Source of the DNA: Sphaerosporella brunnea
Lineage: Eukaryota > Ascomycota > Pezizomycetes > Pezizales > Pyronemataceae
Direction: 5' to 3'
DNA length: 64,000 bases
NCBI GenBank assembly: GCA_008704415.1
Contig: VXIS01000062.1
Span: 114,554-178,553, forward strand
Below the pieces are notes generated by a model that saw only the letters and a program-made list of their open reading frames with translations, did not search any database and was not told the DNA's origin. The translations under genes were made by a program, and so were the position numbers. This document shows, in pieces, positions 13,401 to 24,338 of the stretch. The first letter of the stretch is position 1. Each line of letters begins with the position of its first letter.

Positions 13401-14508
13401 GCGGGTCAATGAATCAAGTCTGGAACTGGGCCATGATGGAAAAAGTAATTCTTCGGCGACCAAAAAAGCCTTGTTACTCTACCTTCTCACACTCCAACCG
13501 AGCGGTGAAGTAACCCTCGTACAAGAACAATGTGCGGCTACATTGAATGTGCGGAAAAGTTCCAAGGGATGATCCTACTTCTCTACATACACTCAGGATG
13601 GAAGACGACGCGTTGCCGTTCGAGATCTGACTCGCCTGTTCGCTTTGGATGACGAAGCGAAAGCTCCGACACAGCGGAAGCTATTCTACTCTAGCATCCA
13701 TTGTAGGAGGGGAGGGGACATTTTTTTAGCGGGAGAGCGTGATGGATTTCCCGTCGGCGGCGCGTGCGCACGGGTGGTGGCCCGAAGTGTGGCATTTTAC
13801 CTCAGACTTCAAAATGAACATTGGAAAAAAAAAAAGATAACACAATGGGCAAAAATTGGAATCAAGTGGGCGGATGAACGAGGTTGCGGCGGAGCAGTGT
13901 CCTTTCTTTGCCTACGATTGCTTTGTATGGAGGATTTCGGTTGGTGCTAATGCAGAGCTCCGCACGTTCGGATGAGCGAAGGGTGAGGCCGAAGAGAAAC
14001 TGGTCGGGTCCTTTTTCTTACTCTCTTTCTCACCTGCAGAAGAAGTGGAGCGGATCTGTATGTGACTGGTTGCTGTCTCGCTCTGCGGTGGTGGGCATGC
14101 TTTTCTTCATCTATGCCTGGCTTGTGGTGGATGCAAGCACGAGCAGAGGGCAAAAAGCTGAAAACGGAGAAGAAGGAGAATGAGGACGGGGGCGAGAGGG
14201 GAGATACCTACCTCGTGGCCCTCTGTCTCTCTCGTTCCCGCGCACTACTGGGGGATCAGCAGCATCAGCAAGGTAGCAGCAGACGCAGACGCGGTGTTCA
14301 ATGGATCAATCAGGAAGCGTGGTTTGCGAGTGGGAATGGGTATTGGAAAGATGGATGGATGGGATACGAAGGTGAGTGGTTTGGCCTGCTTTGATGATGA
14401 TGGCTTGGATGCTTGGAATGCTCAGTAACGCAGCGCGATAGGAGGATTTTACTTAGGGAGGAAGGGCAGAAAAGGAAAGAATCGGGGAGGGGGAGGTCAT
14501 GAAAAGCG

Positions 14509-14510
<2 letters not shown>

Positions 14511-14541
<31 letters not shown>
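14511..14541. repeat. Poly(T) tract, 31 bases
   Basis: Uninterrupted run of 31 T, followed by a second T-rich run at about 14568-14590. Length is likely to vary between isolates. A reverse-strand poly(A) tail of a processed sequence is possible, but nothing adjacent supports it. Confidence 0.9.
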
Positions 14542-14544
<3 letters not shown>

Positions 14545-14877
14545 CTGTTTTTGTACCCTTTTACTTCTTTTTTTTTTTTCTTTCTTTTCTTCTGTTGATT
14601 GAGGGGGCATCGTGAGAGTGAGACACAGTGTTGCATTTTTGGAATGTCATGCTCTCCAATGGAGCACCCTGGATACGGGTGCCAACGAATCAACACCCCA
14701 GAGCTGCAGGATATTGATACCCATGCTACGAGACTCCCATTCGTGACAACTCCCCAAACTAAGGTCATTCAGCAAACCAGAAGGCATGGTCTGCCTGCAC
14801 CCCCGACGCCTGTAACCCGAACTGACACCATACATAGCGAAGGGAACTGGACTGACGATGATTTTCGCTCCCTCCCG

Positions 14878-14897
14878 CAGGCAGGCAGGCAGGCAAG
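14878..14897. repeat. (GCAG)n tract complementary to the CCTG tract at 15056
   Basis: Short tetranucleotide run whose reverse complement occurs about 160 bases downstream at 15056-15071. If both are in one transcript they could pair into a stem in the bZIP leader. Confidence 0.8.
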
Positions 14898-15052
14898 TTC
14901 AGACAGACAGACAAACAGTCCAACCATTAAGTGCGCGCGCTACGATGCCCCGTCTCTCCGCGTCCTCTTCAGAGAGCCCCTCCGTTCCCGTTCTCTACCC
15001 TCTCCCCCCCCCCCAATAGATACCCACCAATACTTTCGCTGCTTTGCCTGAT

Positions 15053-15130
15053 ATGCCTGCCTGCCTGCCTGCTGCTGCTGCTGCTCCTGCTCCTGCTCCT
15101 ATGGCTGCTGCTTGCTCCGAAATCTGCTAA
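15053..15130 (+). other. Upstream ORF in the bZIP leader, 25 codons
   Basis: ATG at 15053 opens a 25-codon frame rich in Ala and Pro (MPACLPAAAAAPAP...) that ends at TAA 15128-15130, about 440 bases before the bZIP ATG. An internal ATG at 15101 would give a nested nine-codon ORF, MAAACSEIC. Whether the transcript starts far enough upstream to include it is unknown. Confidence 0.45.
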
Positions 15131-15572
15131 AAACCCTCCCCCCCCCAAAAAAAACCGTCTATTCCTGCAAGAACTAAAACTGACCGACTACCCACTCGCC
15201 CTCCTGTACCCCCCCCCCCCCCCCACACCCCTCCACATCCCACCCAACCACACCGTCTACCACACACCCCCTCTCCCTCCTCCCAGTCTATATAGAACTC
15301 CCGCCGCGTACTGCAAGTCCATTTTATTCCTCTTCTCTCTTTTCCCTTCCTCACGTTACCCTCACCCGACGAAAAGAGACAACCCCTCTTGTCTGAATAG
15401 ACTGTTGTCCAACGCCCCACGAAAAAAAAAATACCAACCCACACTTATCTCACGATATCCCTTCCCTCTCTCTGTTTCCGACATAACATCTGGCAACCAT
15501 CGCGGTTCCTTGACGAGAAACGATTTCTTTTTCCTCCCTTTTGTGGCTTATCCCATAATCCCTCCTCATAAA

Positions 15573-17523
15573 ATGGCCGCAGCATACCACCAATTCCACA
15601 TGGATCACTACATCCAACAGAGCTTGTCAGTAGACAGCCGAAGATCGTTCTTCGACGACGATCAAGACGATTCGTCAATCCTCGACGAGAATATCCTTGA
15701 CAGCAGCAACCTCCTTGACTCGGCACTAGAATTCTCCATGGACCGACGAAGAGCGGCGGCGTTGGAGGCGAACACAATCTTCTCGCCGTCAACGGACTGG
15801 GGGGACTTCGATCATGATATGGGTATGCAGGCTGGTCCCGCTGATGACTCGACACCAGCACCAGCTGCTACTTTCGAGCACAGCAACGGCACCAACAACC
15901 CATTCATCAAGCTCGAGCAGTCCCAGCCCTCTTACGCACAGCCGCACAACTGGTCAGCAACCGGAGCGTCGGGGTCGTGCACACCAACTGTGTACGACAA
16001 CAACTCGTTCAATGGTTTTGACGAGAGCGGTGCGTATCTGGCTCCTGCCATGGCAGCACCAGCACAGGGTCCCTTCGACAACAACGTTCACATCCCTCCG
16101 CATGCTGTGCTCCAGAACAATGTCTCGATTCCCTCCTCCCCAGCCGTCAAGGACTGGACAAACGGTGCCGGCCCCGCTGACCACGACCCTTCGTCGATGG
16201 CCAACAAGCGCATGCGCCAATCAAGCCCAGCTCCCCGATCACACTCGCCTCTGCACGTCGTGCGTCGGGAAGGTATCCGCAAGAAGAATGCTCGCTTTGA
16301 TATCCCCGCTGAGCGGACACTCATGAACATCGACCAGCTCATTGCCCGCTCGCAGGATGAGAACGAGATCAAGGAGCTCAAGCAGCAGAAGCGATTGCTT
16401 CGCAACCGGCAAGCAGCGTAAGTTGTTCGGTGGTCCCACCACATGATGTCCGCTTACTGACCATTAATGTAGCCTTGATTCTCGCCAGCGGAAGAAGCAG
16501 CACACCGAGCGCCTTGAGGAGGAGAAGAAGCTGCACAGCACCATCATCCAGGAGCTTGAGGAGAAGTTGCAGCAGATGAGCGTACAGGAGGAGCAGATGC
16601 ACCAGCGATTCGCCGAGCTTGCTCGCGAGAGGGACTTCCTCCTCCACAAGTCTGAGACTCTTCAGATGGAGAAGGAAGATATGGTCCGGTCTCACACCTT
16701 AGAAACCGGTGAGCTTCGCAAGAAGAACACCTTCCTGCAGGAGCGGCTTCGCGAGATGCAGGAGTCGATGGAACGTACACCGATGGCCCACCAGAACAGC
16801 TCGTCCGGTTTCAGCGATACTTTCGGCTTCGAGGGCGACTTCGATCTCGATGGCGACTGTTGGACCGAGCCCATGATCCACGAGGTCACCCCTGTGAAGA
16901 CCGAAAAGGTTGCACCCCTCGCCGAGTCCGAGAAGCCCGTCGCTCCTGGCGTTCTGCTCATCCTTTTGTTGTGCGGCGCCCTGGTTGCTTCGTCCAAGTC
17001 GGCCACCCCTGCGCTGCCACCTCTTCCCAAACAGCTCCAGACTGCCTCTGCTGCTGTTCTGCAGAACATCTTCCACGATGCTGGCGTCAGCGAGGTTGGT
17101 CGTGTCGAAATTGTCGACCCTACCTCTTCCGACTCTTGGGTTGTTGCCAAGTCCGACGGATCCCGGATGGTCGGTCTGGAATCGACGATGGATGCTCTGA
17201 GCTCTTTCGACAAGATCACGCCGGAGCAACAGCGCGAGCAGTTTATGCAACTGACTCCTGCTGAGTACAACGATGTGACTTCCAACCACTTCCTTCGCGA
17301 GCCAGAACCCATCAACCAGCGCAGCCGCCGCCGCATCCAGGAGAACCTTGCCAGCATGAGGAACTCAAAGTCCAACGCCGCTGAGGTCTACACCCGGTCG
17401 CTCATGTGGGATCGTGTCGACGCCGAAGTTGTCCGTCGGTTTGCTGCTTTTGCTCGTCAGGCCCAGGCTTCTGGAGGCGCACAGGGAAACGATGAGGGTT
17501 CAGGCGCAGCCGCCCACTCATAG
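15573..17523 (+). CDS. bZIP transcription factor with a predicted transmembrane segment
   Basis: Two exons (15573-16417 and 16473-17523) encode 631 residues. The first ~230 residues are acidic and Gln/Ser/Pro-rich, like an activation domain. The basic region is split by the intron and reads NRQAALDSR, the N-x7-R bZIP signature, at about residues 277-286; a long leucine-rich coiled coil follows to about residue 380. At about residues 440-456 there is a hydrophobic run, VLLILLLCGALVASS, with a charged stretch before it and a Pro/Ser-rich stretch after it, the layout of a single membrane span. The last ~175 residues would then be lumenal. This recalls ER-tethered bZIPs of the ATF6/CREB3 type, released by cleavage, but I see no confirmed protease site. 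The frame is open far upstream but has no in-frame ATG before 15573. The bZIP call is firm; the membrane anchor is inference. I do not recognise a specific gene name. Confidence 0.88.
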
Positions 17524-18668
17524 AGTACCTGTCGTCGTGAGTGTCTTCCACTTCCAGTGCCATAGAGTTCGGGCACATGTTGGTCCCTTCTGTTTTCTTT
17601 CTTGTGATTTATTAGCGGGTTTTGCTTTTCGGTTTGCTTTTTTGCTTGCTTTTCGAGCGTTTTTGGTGACGAAATTGAAGACGGTGCAGCATGGAGAATT
17701 GGCTTTGCGATTGTGCTTTTATGCTTTCCTTTTCTACACGGGGTATTTGCATTTTTTTCTCTTGCTTCTGGGTTTCCTTTCGCGAGTAATCTTGCTTTGC
17801 GTTTTGGTTCTTCCCTCTTCGTCTTGTTTCCTCACTTCGCTTCTCCTCTGTACTTTTTTTGCGCAGCGACTTCACAGTCTTTTGTGAGGTCGTAGCCGGT
17901 TACTTTCTTCTCTTGTTTCCATCTGGTTTGGCTTGCGTCTGCTTTTTGCTCGGTTTTCCTGTTTTTTGGGGCTCGGGGTCTGTATGTACGGCACACTGGA
18001 TGGACAAAATGGGTTTTGTGCATTCACGAGGGTTACGAGTCTACGAGTTCTACGAGTTACGACGCTTACGAAGTTACGACGTTACGACGTTACGATACCC
18101 ACGACGTTACGAATTTCCTTTCTTCTTTACTTTCATATCTTCTCTTCGGATTTACATATTATATCTCTGGGTTTCTTTCTTATATTTGTTCGAAGGCCTT
18201 CGACACTTGCACGCTGACTGCAACAACTATATTTTTCCTTTGTTTTGTTCTTTCTTCTTCTGCAGACACATTTTTTGGAGTGGATCTCCCGACATTACTA
18301 TTGTTATAATCATGTAGGGTCAACACCAAAGGTGCACCCTGGAGGTGGAGACAAGGTGGAGGACTACTTTTATGGGATTGACGGAGCTCACAACATCCGT
18401 TACTGGTTTCTTTTGTATTTTCTCTTGTTCATTTTCTTTGTTATTAAATAGACAGCTAGACTTGTCTGCACATAATTATTTGCGCCTTCAAACACCTCTC
18501 CGTTCAGTTTGAAATTAATCGTTCAAGTGATATGAACTATTTGGACAATAGTTACTTAAGTACGTACGTACTAGTAAGTAGCGATGGCAATTAACTATTC
18601 GCAAAACAACAAATAAATGGGTATAAGATTATAATAAAAAAAAAATACGTGGGCATTCTTCGAAGTAG
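17524..18668. other. Intergenic region, bZIP 3' side to Nif1 3' side
   Basis: 1.1 kb between two convergent genes. It is T-rich on the plus strand and includes a degenerate tandem array of TACGA units at about 18028-18113. It ends with AT-rich DNA near 18600-18650. No gene is supported. Confidence 0.6.
18028..18113. repeat. Degenerate TACGA-unit tandem repeat
   Basis: Repeated units of the type TACGAG and TTACGACG occur about ten times in 85 bases, in the region that should be the bZIP 3' UTR. The repeat is imperfect and occurs only here in the window. Confidence 0.8.
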
Positions 18669-20162
18669 TCACTCCTCCCCAGTCATGTATTTATCTTTGT
18701 AAATCCTTTTGCAAGAGAAAGCATTAGTCCAGAACGATAAACACTTCATAATCAAGGCACACGTACCATGTGTTCCCCAGTGTCTTATTTCCTTGCTTCT
18801 CGGCCATCCGATAGAACCTTGCCGATTTTTTCTGTGGAGAAGTTCGAGCCGATGTCAGTAATTACTGCTGTACGATTCATATCGTGGGGTGCAGAAAGCT
18901 CTGACGCCGCCGCCTCGTTCGACAGAACCAAGAGTACCGATGCGAGACCGGCATCCTGGAACGGCGGCGGTGGCGAGCAGCTACTGTACGAGACGCTCTG
19001 GCTTTGACTTACCTTATCCTTCTTGCACCCGAACCCCTCCAGATAACACCAGGCGACTTCGTTCTGTGCATCGGAATCGCCCAGGTTGGCGGCCGTTTCA
19101 TAGTACTCCCTCGCTGCCACGGGATCCTTGGACACCCCCCATCCGTTCCGGTAGGAATTTCCTAACTGTTTGTCGTGAGATTTTGTTTCTTTCTTTTTTT
19201 TTTTTTTTTTTCATCTGTTGGATCATGATGGCGGCGCACGAACCTCGTAGATGGCCAGCGTTAGCTCGCCCTTTGCACTCCCGCCCTTCTTCATCCCTGC
19301 CTTTAACGCCTGTTCCTCCACCGCTGCACTGTTCTTGGCCGCGGCTTGTAGAAACTTCACAGCTTGCTCGGCGTCTTTCTCTATTCCCCAGCCGTGGCGA
19401 AGCGCGAGGCCGTAAAGAACCTGCGCGAGAGGATTATTTGCGCCGTTGAAGTCGGCCAGGCGTCTAAACAGGGCTGTTGAGCGTGTCAAATCGCCAGCCT
19501 CATGATACTGTATGGCTTGCTGGATGTTTTCCTGGAGAAGCAGAATCACAGAGCCCTGCGTCAGCCCCACTCTACGTAGTGCATGTGTGTATAGACACGA
19601 TGGTGCATTTTGCGGGGGAAGGGGCGGATGAGTAGGAGCTATACGTCATCGGCATCAGTGACTATGGCGCTGCTACTGCGACTGCGCGATGATGATGTCT
19701 CTGCTGTGGTAGAAGTGGGCGATGACAAGTTCGCCGTGCCCACAAGCATCGTGGCGCGTTTCTCCCATTCGGCTTCGCGTTCGTCAGCATTGATGTTGTC
19801 GCGGACGACGGGAAGGTCGGCGGGAATGTTGGAGCTCGCGCCCGACCGGTTTCGGCGGTGACCAAGGTGCTGGAACGACTCGCGGAAGCGCGATGTTGTC
19901 GACCCTGAGCGAGGACGGGACAGGTGCAGTAGGGAGGTGGGGGTGGGGGTGGGAGGATTATCGTCAGGGAAGCCGGTCGGCAGGCGGATCACGTCTTCGG
20001 AGTTCTGGGTGCTAGGTCAGAGAGAGCAAGGACGACAGCCGGGGGATGGAAGGGGCTACATACCGTGTCACTCCGAATGAACTTGATCTCTGGGGGAGAA
20101 GGAGACAGAGGCGACGGCGGTGGCGGCGACTTGTCTTTCTTGAAGATAGATTTCAGCTGCAT
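18669..20162 (-). CDS. nif1: Sel1-repeat protein, Nif1-like (cell-cycle/chitin-synthase-activator family)
   Basis: Fission yeast Nif1 is a Sel1-repeat inhibitor of mitotic entry; related fungal proteins resemble chitin synthase activators. Six exons on the minus strand (20162-20064, 20004-19645, 19555-19244, 19165-19013, 18831-18767, 18705-18669) give 341 residues. The N-terminal ~150 residues are Ser/Pro-rich and probably disordered. The rest is Sel1-type helical repeats with the G-x-G-x-x-KD pattern (HGWGIEKD, NGWGVSKD, EGFGCKKD). The protein ends NTWIYKDKYMTGEE. The last intron leaves a 37-nt terminal exon, and exon 5 is 65 nt. Reading straight through the 181-nt intron after GCKKDK gives a false C-terminus, so the splice at 18831 is needed to restore the conserved RFYRMAEKQGNKTLG. 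The family is clear; the cell-cycle role is inferred. Confidence 0.86.
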
Positions 20163-22064
20163 CGTTGCTTGCTTGGAGTAGGAGTGGCGGGGGAGCTTCG
20201 AATCAGTGGCAGATGTTGGTTTTCTTGGGGAGCTCTATGGAGGGGGACTTAAGCTTTTGAAGCTTATGAACGTTAATTTTAGGCTTTGTTGTGAGCTGAG
20301 CGCTTCTACCTACAGCCACCAGTGCGCCTTGGCAATTAGAGAGCATTGGATCCATCCGGCTGGCCTTCGTTTGTTTACGAGCAGTTACAGTACCAAGCCT
20401 CCTGCACTCAAGCTGAGCCCCCGACCAAGCAATCAATCATCTAGGTCAGACTAGAGTACATATTCTAGAGTACTTCCCTTCACTTCACCGTCAGGGTCGT
20501 TCAGCACGTCTATCTATTTAAGTACTTACCTAAGGACACACCTAGCATGTAGGCGCCCGGATGCAACGCAGTAATTATAGCGTGTCCATCTTCTCCCCAC
20601 ACCCACTTTATCTCCTCTACCTACTCTACCTATCGGTGTCCGGACAAAACTGACCCCGTTTTTGGTTATTCGGCCCCATCAATCGGTCCTGTCTGTAAAT
20701 TTTTCTTTTGTACACGACCGCGAGGTTGCAGTCAACGTCGCTGAGCCTGTCGGGGCTGCTGAATCGCTCGCCGAGCCCGCCGAGCCACAGGGCGAAGATT
20801 GGGTGAGTGAAGAAGAGGAGGCTGAGTTTGAGAGTGGAGGCGAAGACAGAGACAGCGAAGAAGAGGAGGAGGCGGAAGAGGAGGAAAGCGAGCAGGAGAA
20901 CACAGGCCCTAGCCCATCGGGGTTTCCGCAAGGAACAAGCGGCAGTCTGGAACATTGATTTGATTTAATTTGTACTAGATAGTTTCCATGGTTCGTCCGG
21001 ATAAACCCCCCTCCCGAAGCTTCGGATCCATCGGACGGACCGGGAGGCCTTCTATCTCTTATAGCCTGTGCCGGAAACGATGGTTGGCTGTGCGGCTTGT
21101 AGTACCTGTATTGAGTGTATCTTTTTTGAGAGTGCTATCATATCTGCACTGAAAATCACTCGGACGGCTTCCCGGGCAGCTCTTGCTTAAAGAGAAGGAC
21201 GAGCTCGAGGCTTCCATTTCTGTGCATGAAGCATGTTTATCATGCCAGCGTCGTGAAACTTTGTGTGATCATGCTGCGACTTCCCGGTGAAAGGGCTTGC
21301 TTACCCACAAATGTTTTGGGGCCATAAATTCAAACAGGAACTGGGAGGTGCGTTGAAGTCTTGACATTGTGGCAACTCCAGTTGAATTTCTAAGCAAGCA
21401 GTCCAGAGTCATATCCTCGCGTGCAGTGGGCGCACACTACCCATCTGAAGTACCGCGGTGCCGCAAACATACGTCATCAAAGATGATATTCGTTTTAAAG
21501 AACAAACGTGGATTTTGGGTTCACATCGATCGTTGTGCGCATTTATGTTTGCATCATCCAACTTCTCGCTCGCCGTGGCATCAAAGTTATTTTTCTCGTC
21601 AATGCCGATCAATCTCTCCTTCCTGAAACAGCCCCGAACACAGAATTCGAAGTCAGACTCGAATGACCGCGGAAGCAACGATGGTCGGATGACGGACAAC
21701 ACGCAGTTAAATAGCACCACATCGTCCCACGCGTCTCGATCCGCATCTTTCCCGCTTCGCAAAAATAACCATCGATCTCGCGCGACCCCACCCAGTTGCG
21801 CCTTGTGGATTATTGGACACGTCGCTCCTTCAATTCGGCCTTCGGAGTTGCAATACAATAACGAGAGGCACGGTATATAATTCCGTGTATAGTCCTCCGT
21901 TCGGCGTTACCGCTTTACCCACCTGCATAACCCAAGCGCAAGGTGTCCTCATCACCTACAGTAGTCCAACACATTATAATACATATCATTACCCAAAGTC
22001 GCGCGTTCTCACCCTTCTCGACATACCCACTGAAGAAAAGCAAAAAAGAAAAAAGAAAAACATC
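20163..22064. other. Intergenic region between Nif1 and ERO1 (divergent)
   Basis: 1.9 kb between divergent starts. It contains a piggyBac-type acidic fragment at 20689-20958, AGAGTAC-type motifs at about 20450-20480, and CCGGA-rich DNA with partial inverted symmetry at 20995-21055. The last several hundred bases should be the ERO1 promoter. No further gene is seen. Confidence 0.6.
20689..20958 (+). pseudogene. Fragment of a piggyBac-type transposase N-terminus (acidic region)
   Basis: The translation is acidic and contains GEDWVSEEEEAEFES, closely similar to ANWVSEEEGAEFEG in the piggyBac relic at 28.2 kb. The nucleotide match around ATTGGGTNAGTGA is also good. No catalytic DDE part follows; the frame stops at 20958. 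I interpret it as a truncated copy of the same transposon family. Acidic low complexity alone would not be convincing; the shared motif is the support. Confidence 0.5.
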
Positions 22065-23804
22065 ATGCGGATACCAAAACGTCTCGTCGCCGCCTCAGCG
22101 TTGCTAGCCATTGCTGGAACTTCAGTTGCAACATCCAGCAGCATCTGCAGCGTTCGTTCACCTTCAACCGAAGCAAGCCACGCAGAAGTGCTGACTGAGC
22201 CTTAACTTAGAACGAGCCCGACGAATTCATACCCGATGGATGCGCCACCTACGGCAGCCTCGAAGAGTTGAATAAGCAAATCCGTCCCCTGGTTCAGGAT
22301 ATCACGCGCGGTACCGACTATTTCAGCTACTATCGACTGGACTTGTATGGACGTACATGTCCCTTTTGGTCCGACGACGAAGGCATGTGCGCCAACATCG
22401 CTTGCGCCGTCAACACGATCGATAACCAGGAAGACATACCCGAGATATGGCGCGCGGAAGAGCTCGGAAAACTTGCTGGCCCCAGAGCGAAGCATCCCAA
22501 AGACCATAAGAAGCCAACCGAGAGTCCACTCGGTGGCCAACTGGGGGAAGATACTGAGGAGAGCTGTGTGGTGGAGGAAGACGAGTGTGACGAGCGTGAC
22601 TATTGCGTTCCCGAGGACGAAACTGGCAGCAACGGAGACTACGTCAGCTTGATCGACAATCCCGAACGTTTCACTGGATATGCGGGCGCTGGCGCGGGAA
22701 TGGTCTGGAAGTCCATCTACCGAGAAAACTGTTTTTCGAAGGACAAGCAGAATTCGAGACCACCGCCGAGCCAAGCCAAGCAGGGCTTCGAAAATATCAT
22801 GCACGACAAGCTCACCCACCAGGCTGGGAAGGATTTGGAAGGGCAACTTTCTCTTCTTGAACACACGGAAGTGGACGACCAATGCCTGGAGAAGCGGGTG
22901 TTTTACAGAATTATATCTGGAATGCATGCCAGTATCTCTGTCCATCTTTGCTGGGACTACCTCAATCAGACCACTGGTGAATGGGGTCCTAATCTTGATT
23001 GCTTTATTGAGCGGTTTAAAGGCCATCCAGAGCGCATCCAAAACATCTATTTCAACTACGCCATCCTCCTACGTGCTGTTGCGAAACTCAAGAATTATTT
23101 GCCCCAGTATACCTTCTGCTCCGGCGATCATCTGCAAAACCGCCTCACGAAAGCCAAGATGATGAAGCTCGCCAGTACCATCCCCAGCGAGCCTAGCATT
23201 TTTGACGAAAGTAAAATGTTCAAGGAAGAGGCGGCGGTCTTGAAGGAGGAGTTCCGCAATCGCTTCCGGAACGTCAGTCGGGTGATGGACTGTGTCGGAT
23301 GCGACAAGTGCCGACTTTGGGGCAAGGTCCAAACCCAAGGCTACGGAACGGCTTTGAAGATTCTATTCGAGTTCGATGAGAATGCGGATATCACGGAGAA
23401 CCCGCCGCTGCGTCGAACGGAGCTCGTGGCCCTGATCAATACCTTGGACCGCGTGTCGCATGCCCTGTCGGTCCTGCCAAAGTTCCAGGAGCTCTGGGAG
23501 AAGCGCAATCGAACGGAAAAATCCGAAGGCTCCGAAAGCAACGTCGAGAAATCTTTGAGCGAGATTTTCTGGGAGGAGTGGAACCTTGTATGGTCTACCC
23601 TTTGGTTCGTTTTTAGGAGTTGGTACGAACTTCCGAGGATCCTGTAAGTCTCGTACTTCTGTGGGTCTCATATAATGGGCGCTGACTTGCTGCAGGTGGT
23701 TAATGGGTCTGCAAGAAGTGATCAACACGTGGAACAAGATAGTCGGTCGGGAGCCCGGAGAGCCTCTCTACCAGTGGCGGTCGGATATCAAGTCTGAGCT
23801 ATAA
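22065..23804 (+). CDS. ero1: Endoplasmic reticulum oxidoreductin ERO1
   Basis: Flavin-dependent thiol oxidase of the ER that reoxidises protein disulfide isomerase and so drives disulfide formation. Three exons (22065-22151, 22211-23643, 23696-23804) give 542 residues. The first exon encodes a hydrophobic signal peptide (MRIPKRLVAASALLAIAG). The mature part has the family's shuttle region, the FAD-binding helical core and the active-site motif CVGCDKC (about 23290-23310). The first intron begins GTTCGT, an unusual donor, and ends CTTAG. Without that splice the signal peptide is cut off by a stop at 22203. The gene is divergent from the Nif1-like gene, and the bZIP with a possible ER anchor lies 4.5 kb away. 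Known regulation by the unfolded protein response was not confirmed here. Confidence 0.93.
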
Positions 23805-24055
23805 GCTGGACTTGAATCGAGATTTTCTTTTTGCTTACCGTTTTATATCTCTCCTTCGTTTTGGGGCATATGTATGGAGTTTATGGAGTTCTGTCGTTTT
23901 TGTTTGCGGTTTCCCATGGATTTCGAACGTGCAATGCGGCAAGTCGATGTCTTTCTTCTGACTTTCGTGGTTGCTGTACATACCTTCATCGTCATGTGGA
24001 ATGTAAATATTTGCCCTTTCTAGAGTACCTAATCATTTGCATCACATACTCGACG

Positions 24056-24309
24056 GATTTTTAAGTCTTGGGACACTGAGAAACTAACCCACAACCGAAA
24101 AGCGGAGAAAAATCGATATCTCCACTGGCTTTGCTCCAAAAAATTGCGATTGCTGGCTCAAAATTAATGCGAAAGAGCTCTCGTCAGTTCTCGCAGTAAG
24201 ATGTTCAGCGTTTATTTTTTCTTTGTGACGATATCGTGTTTTGCGTTGCTGTTTTTTCGTGGGGCGCTCGTGGGTTAGGGGTTTTAGCGTGTCCCAACAC
24301 TTAAAAATC
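24056..24309. mobile_element. MITE-like element with terminal inverted repeats
   Basis: The left end GATTTTTAAGTCTTGGGACA and the reverse complement of the right end GATTTTTAAGTGTTGGGACA differ at one position. Similarity continues to CTAACCCAC on both sides, giving inverted repeats of about 38 bases around a 254-bp element with no coding content. The ends resemble those of Tc1/pogo-class elements in style. I did not identify a clear target-site duplication. Confidence 0.72.
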
Positions 24310-24338
24310 GTCACACTTTCCCCAGTTGAGACGACCGC

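Larger units (their letters stand above)
10405..15572. other. Long gene-free region upstream of the bZIP gene
   Basis: 5.2 kb with no family-recognisable ORF. It contains T-rich runs, a 31-base poly(T) at 14511-14541, GCAG/CCTG tetranucleotide runs that are complementary to each other (14878-14897 and 15056-15071), long C runs (about 15204-15220), and from about 14.95 kb a strongly pyrimidine-rich stretch running into the bZIP start. The proximal kilobase is probably the 5' leader. Open frames here look like chance translations of low-complexity DNA. Confidence 0.6.

Noticed and set aside
14931..15572. Upstream extension of the bZIP frame
   Set aside because: The frame is open but has no ATG and translates to Pro/Leu runs from pyrimidine-rich leader DNA.
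18785..19012. Read-through C-terminus of the Nif1-like protein
   Set aside because: It is the intron; splicing to 18831 restores the conserved Sel1 C-terminus.
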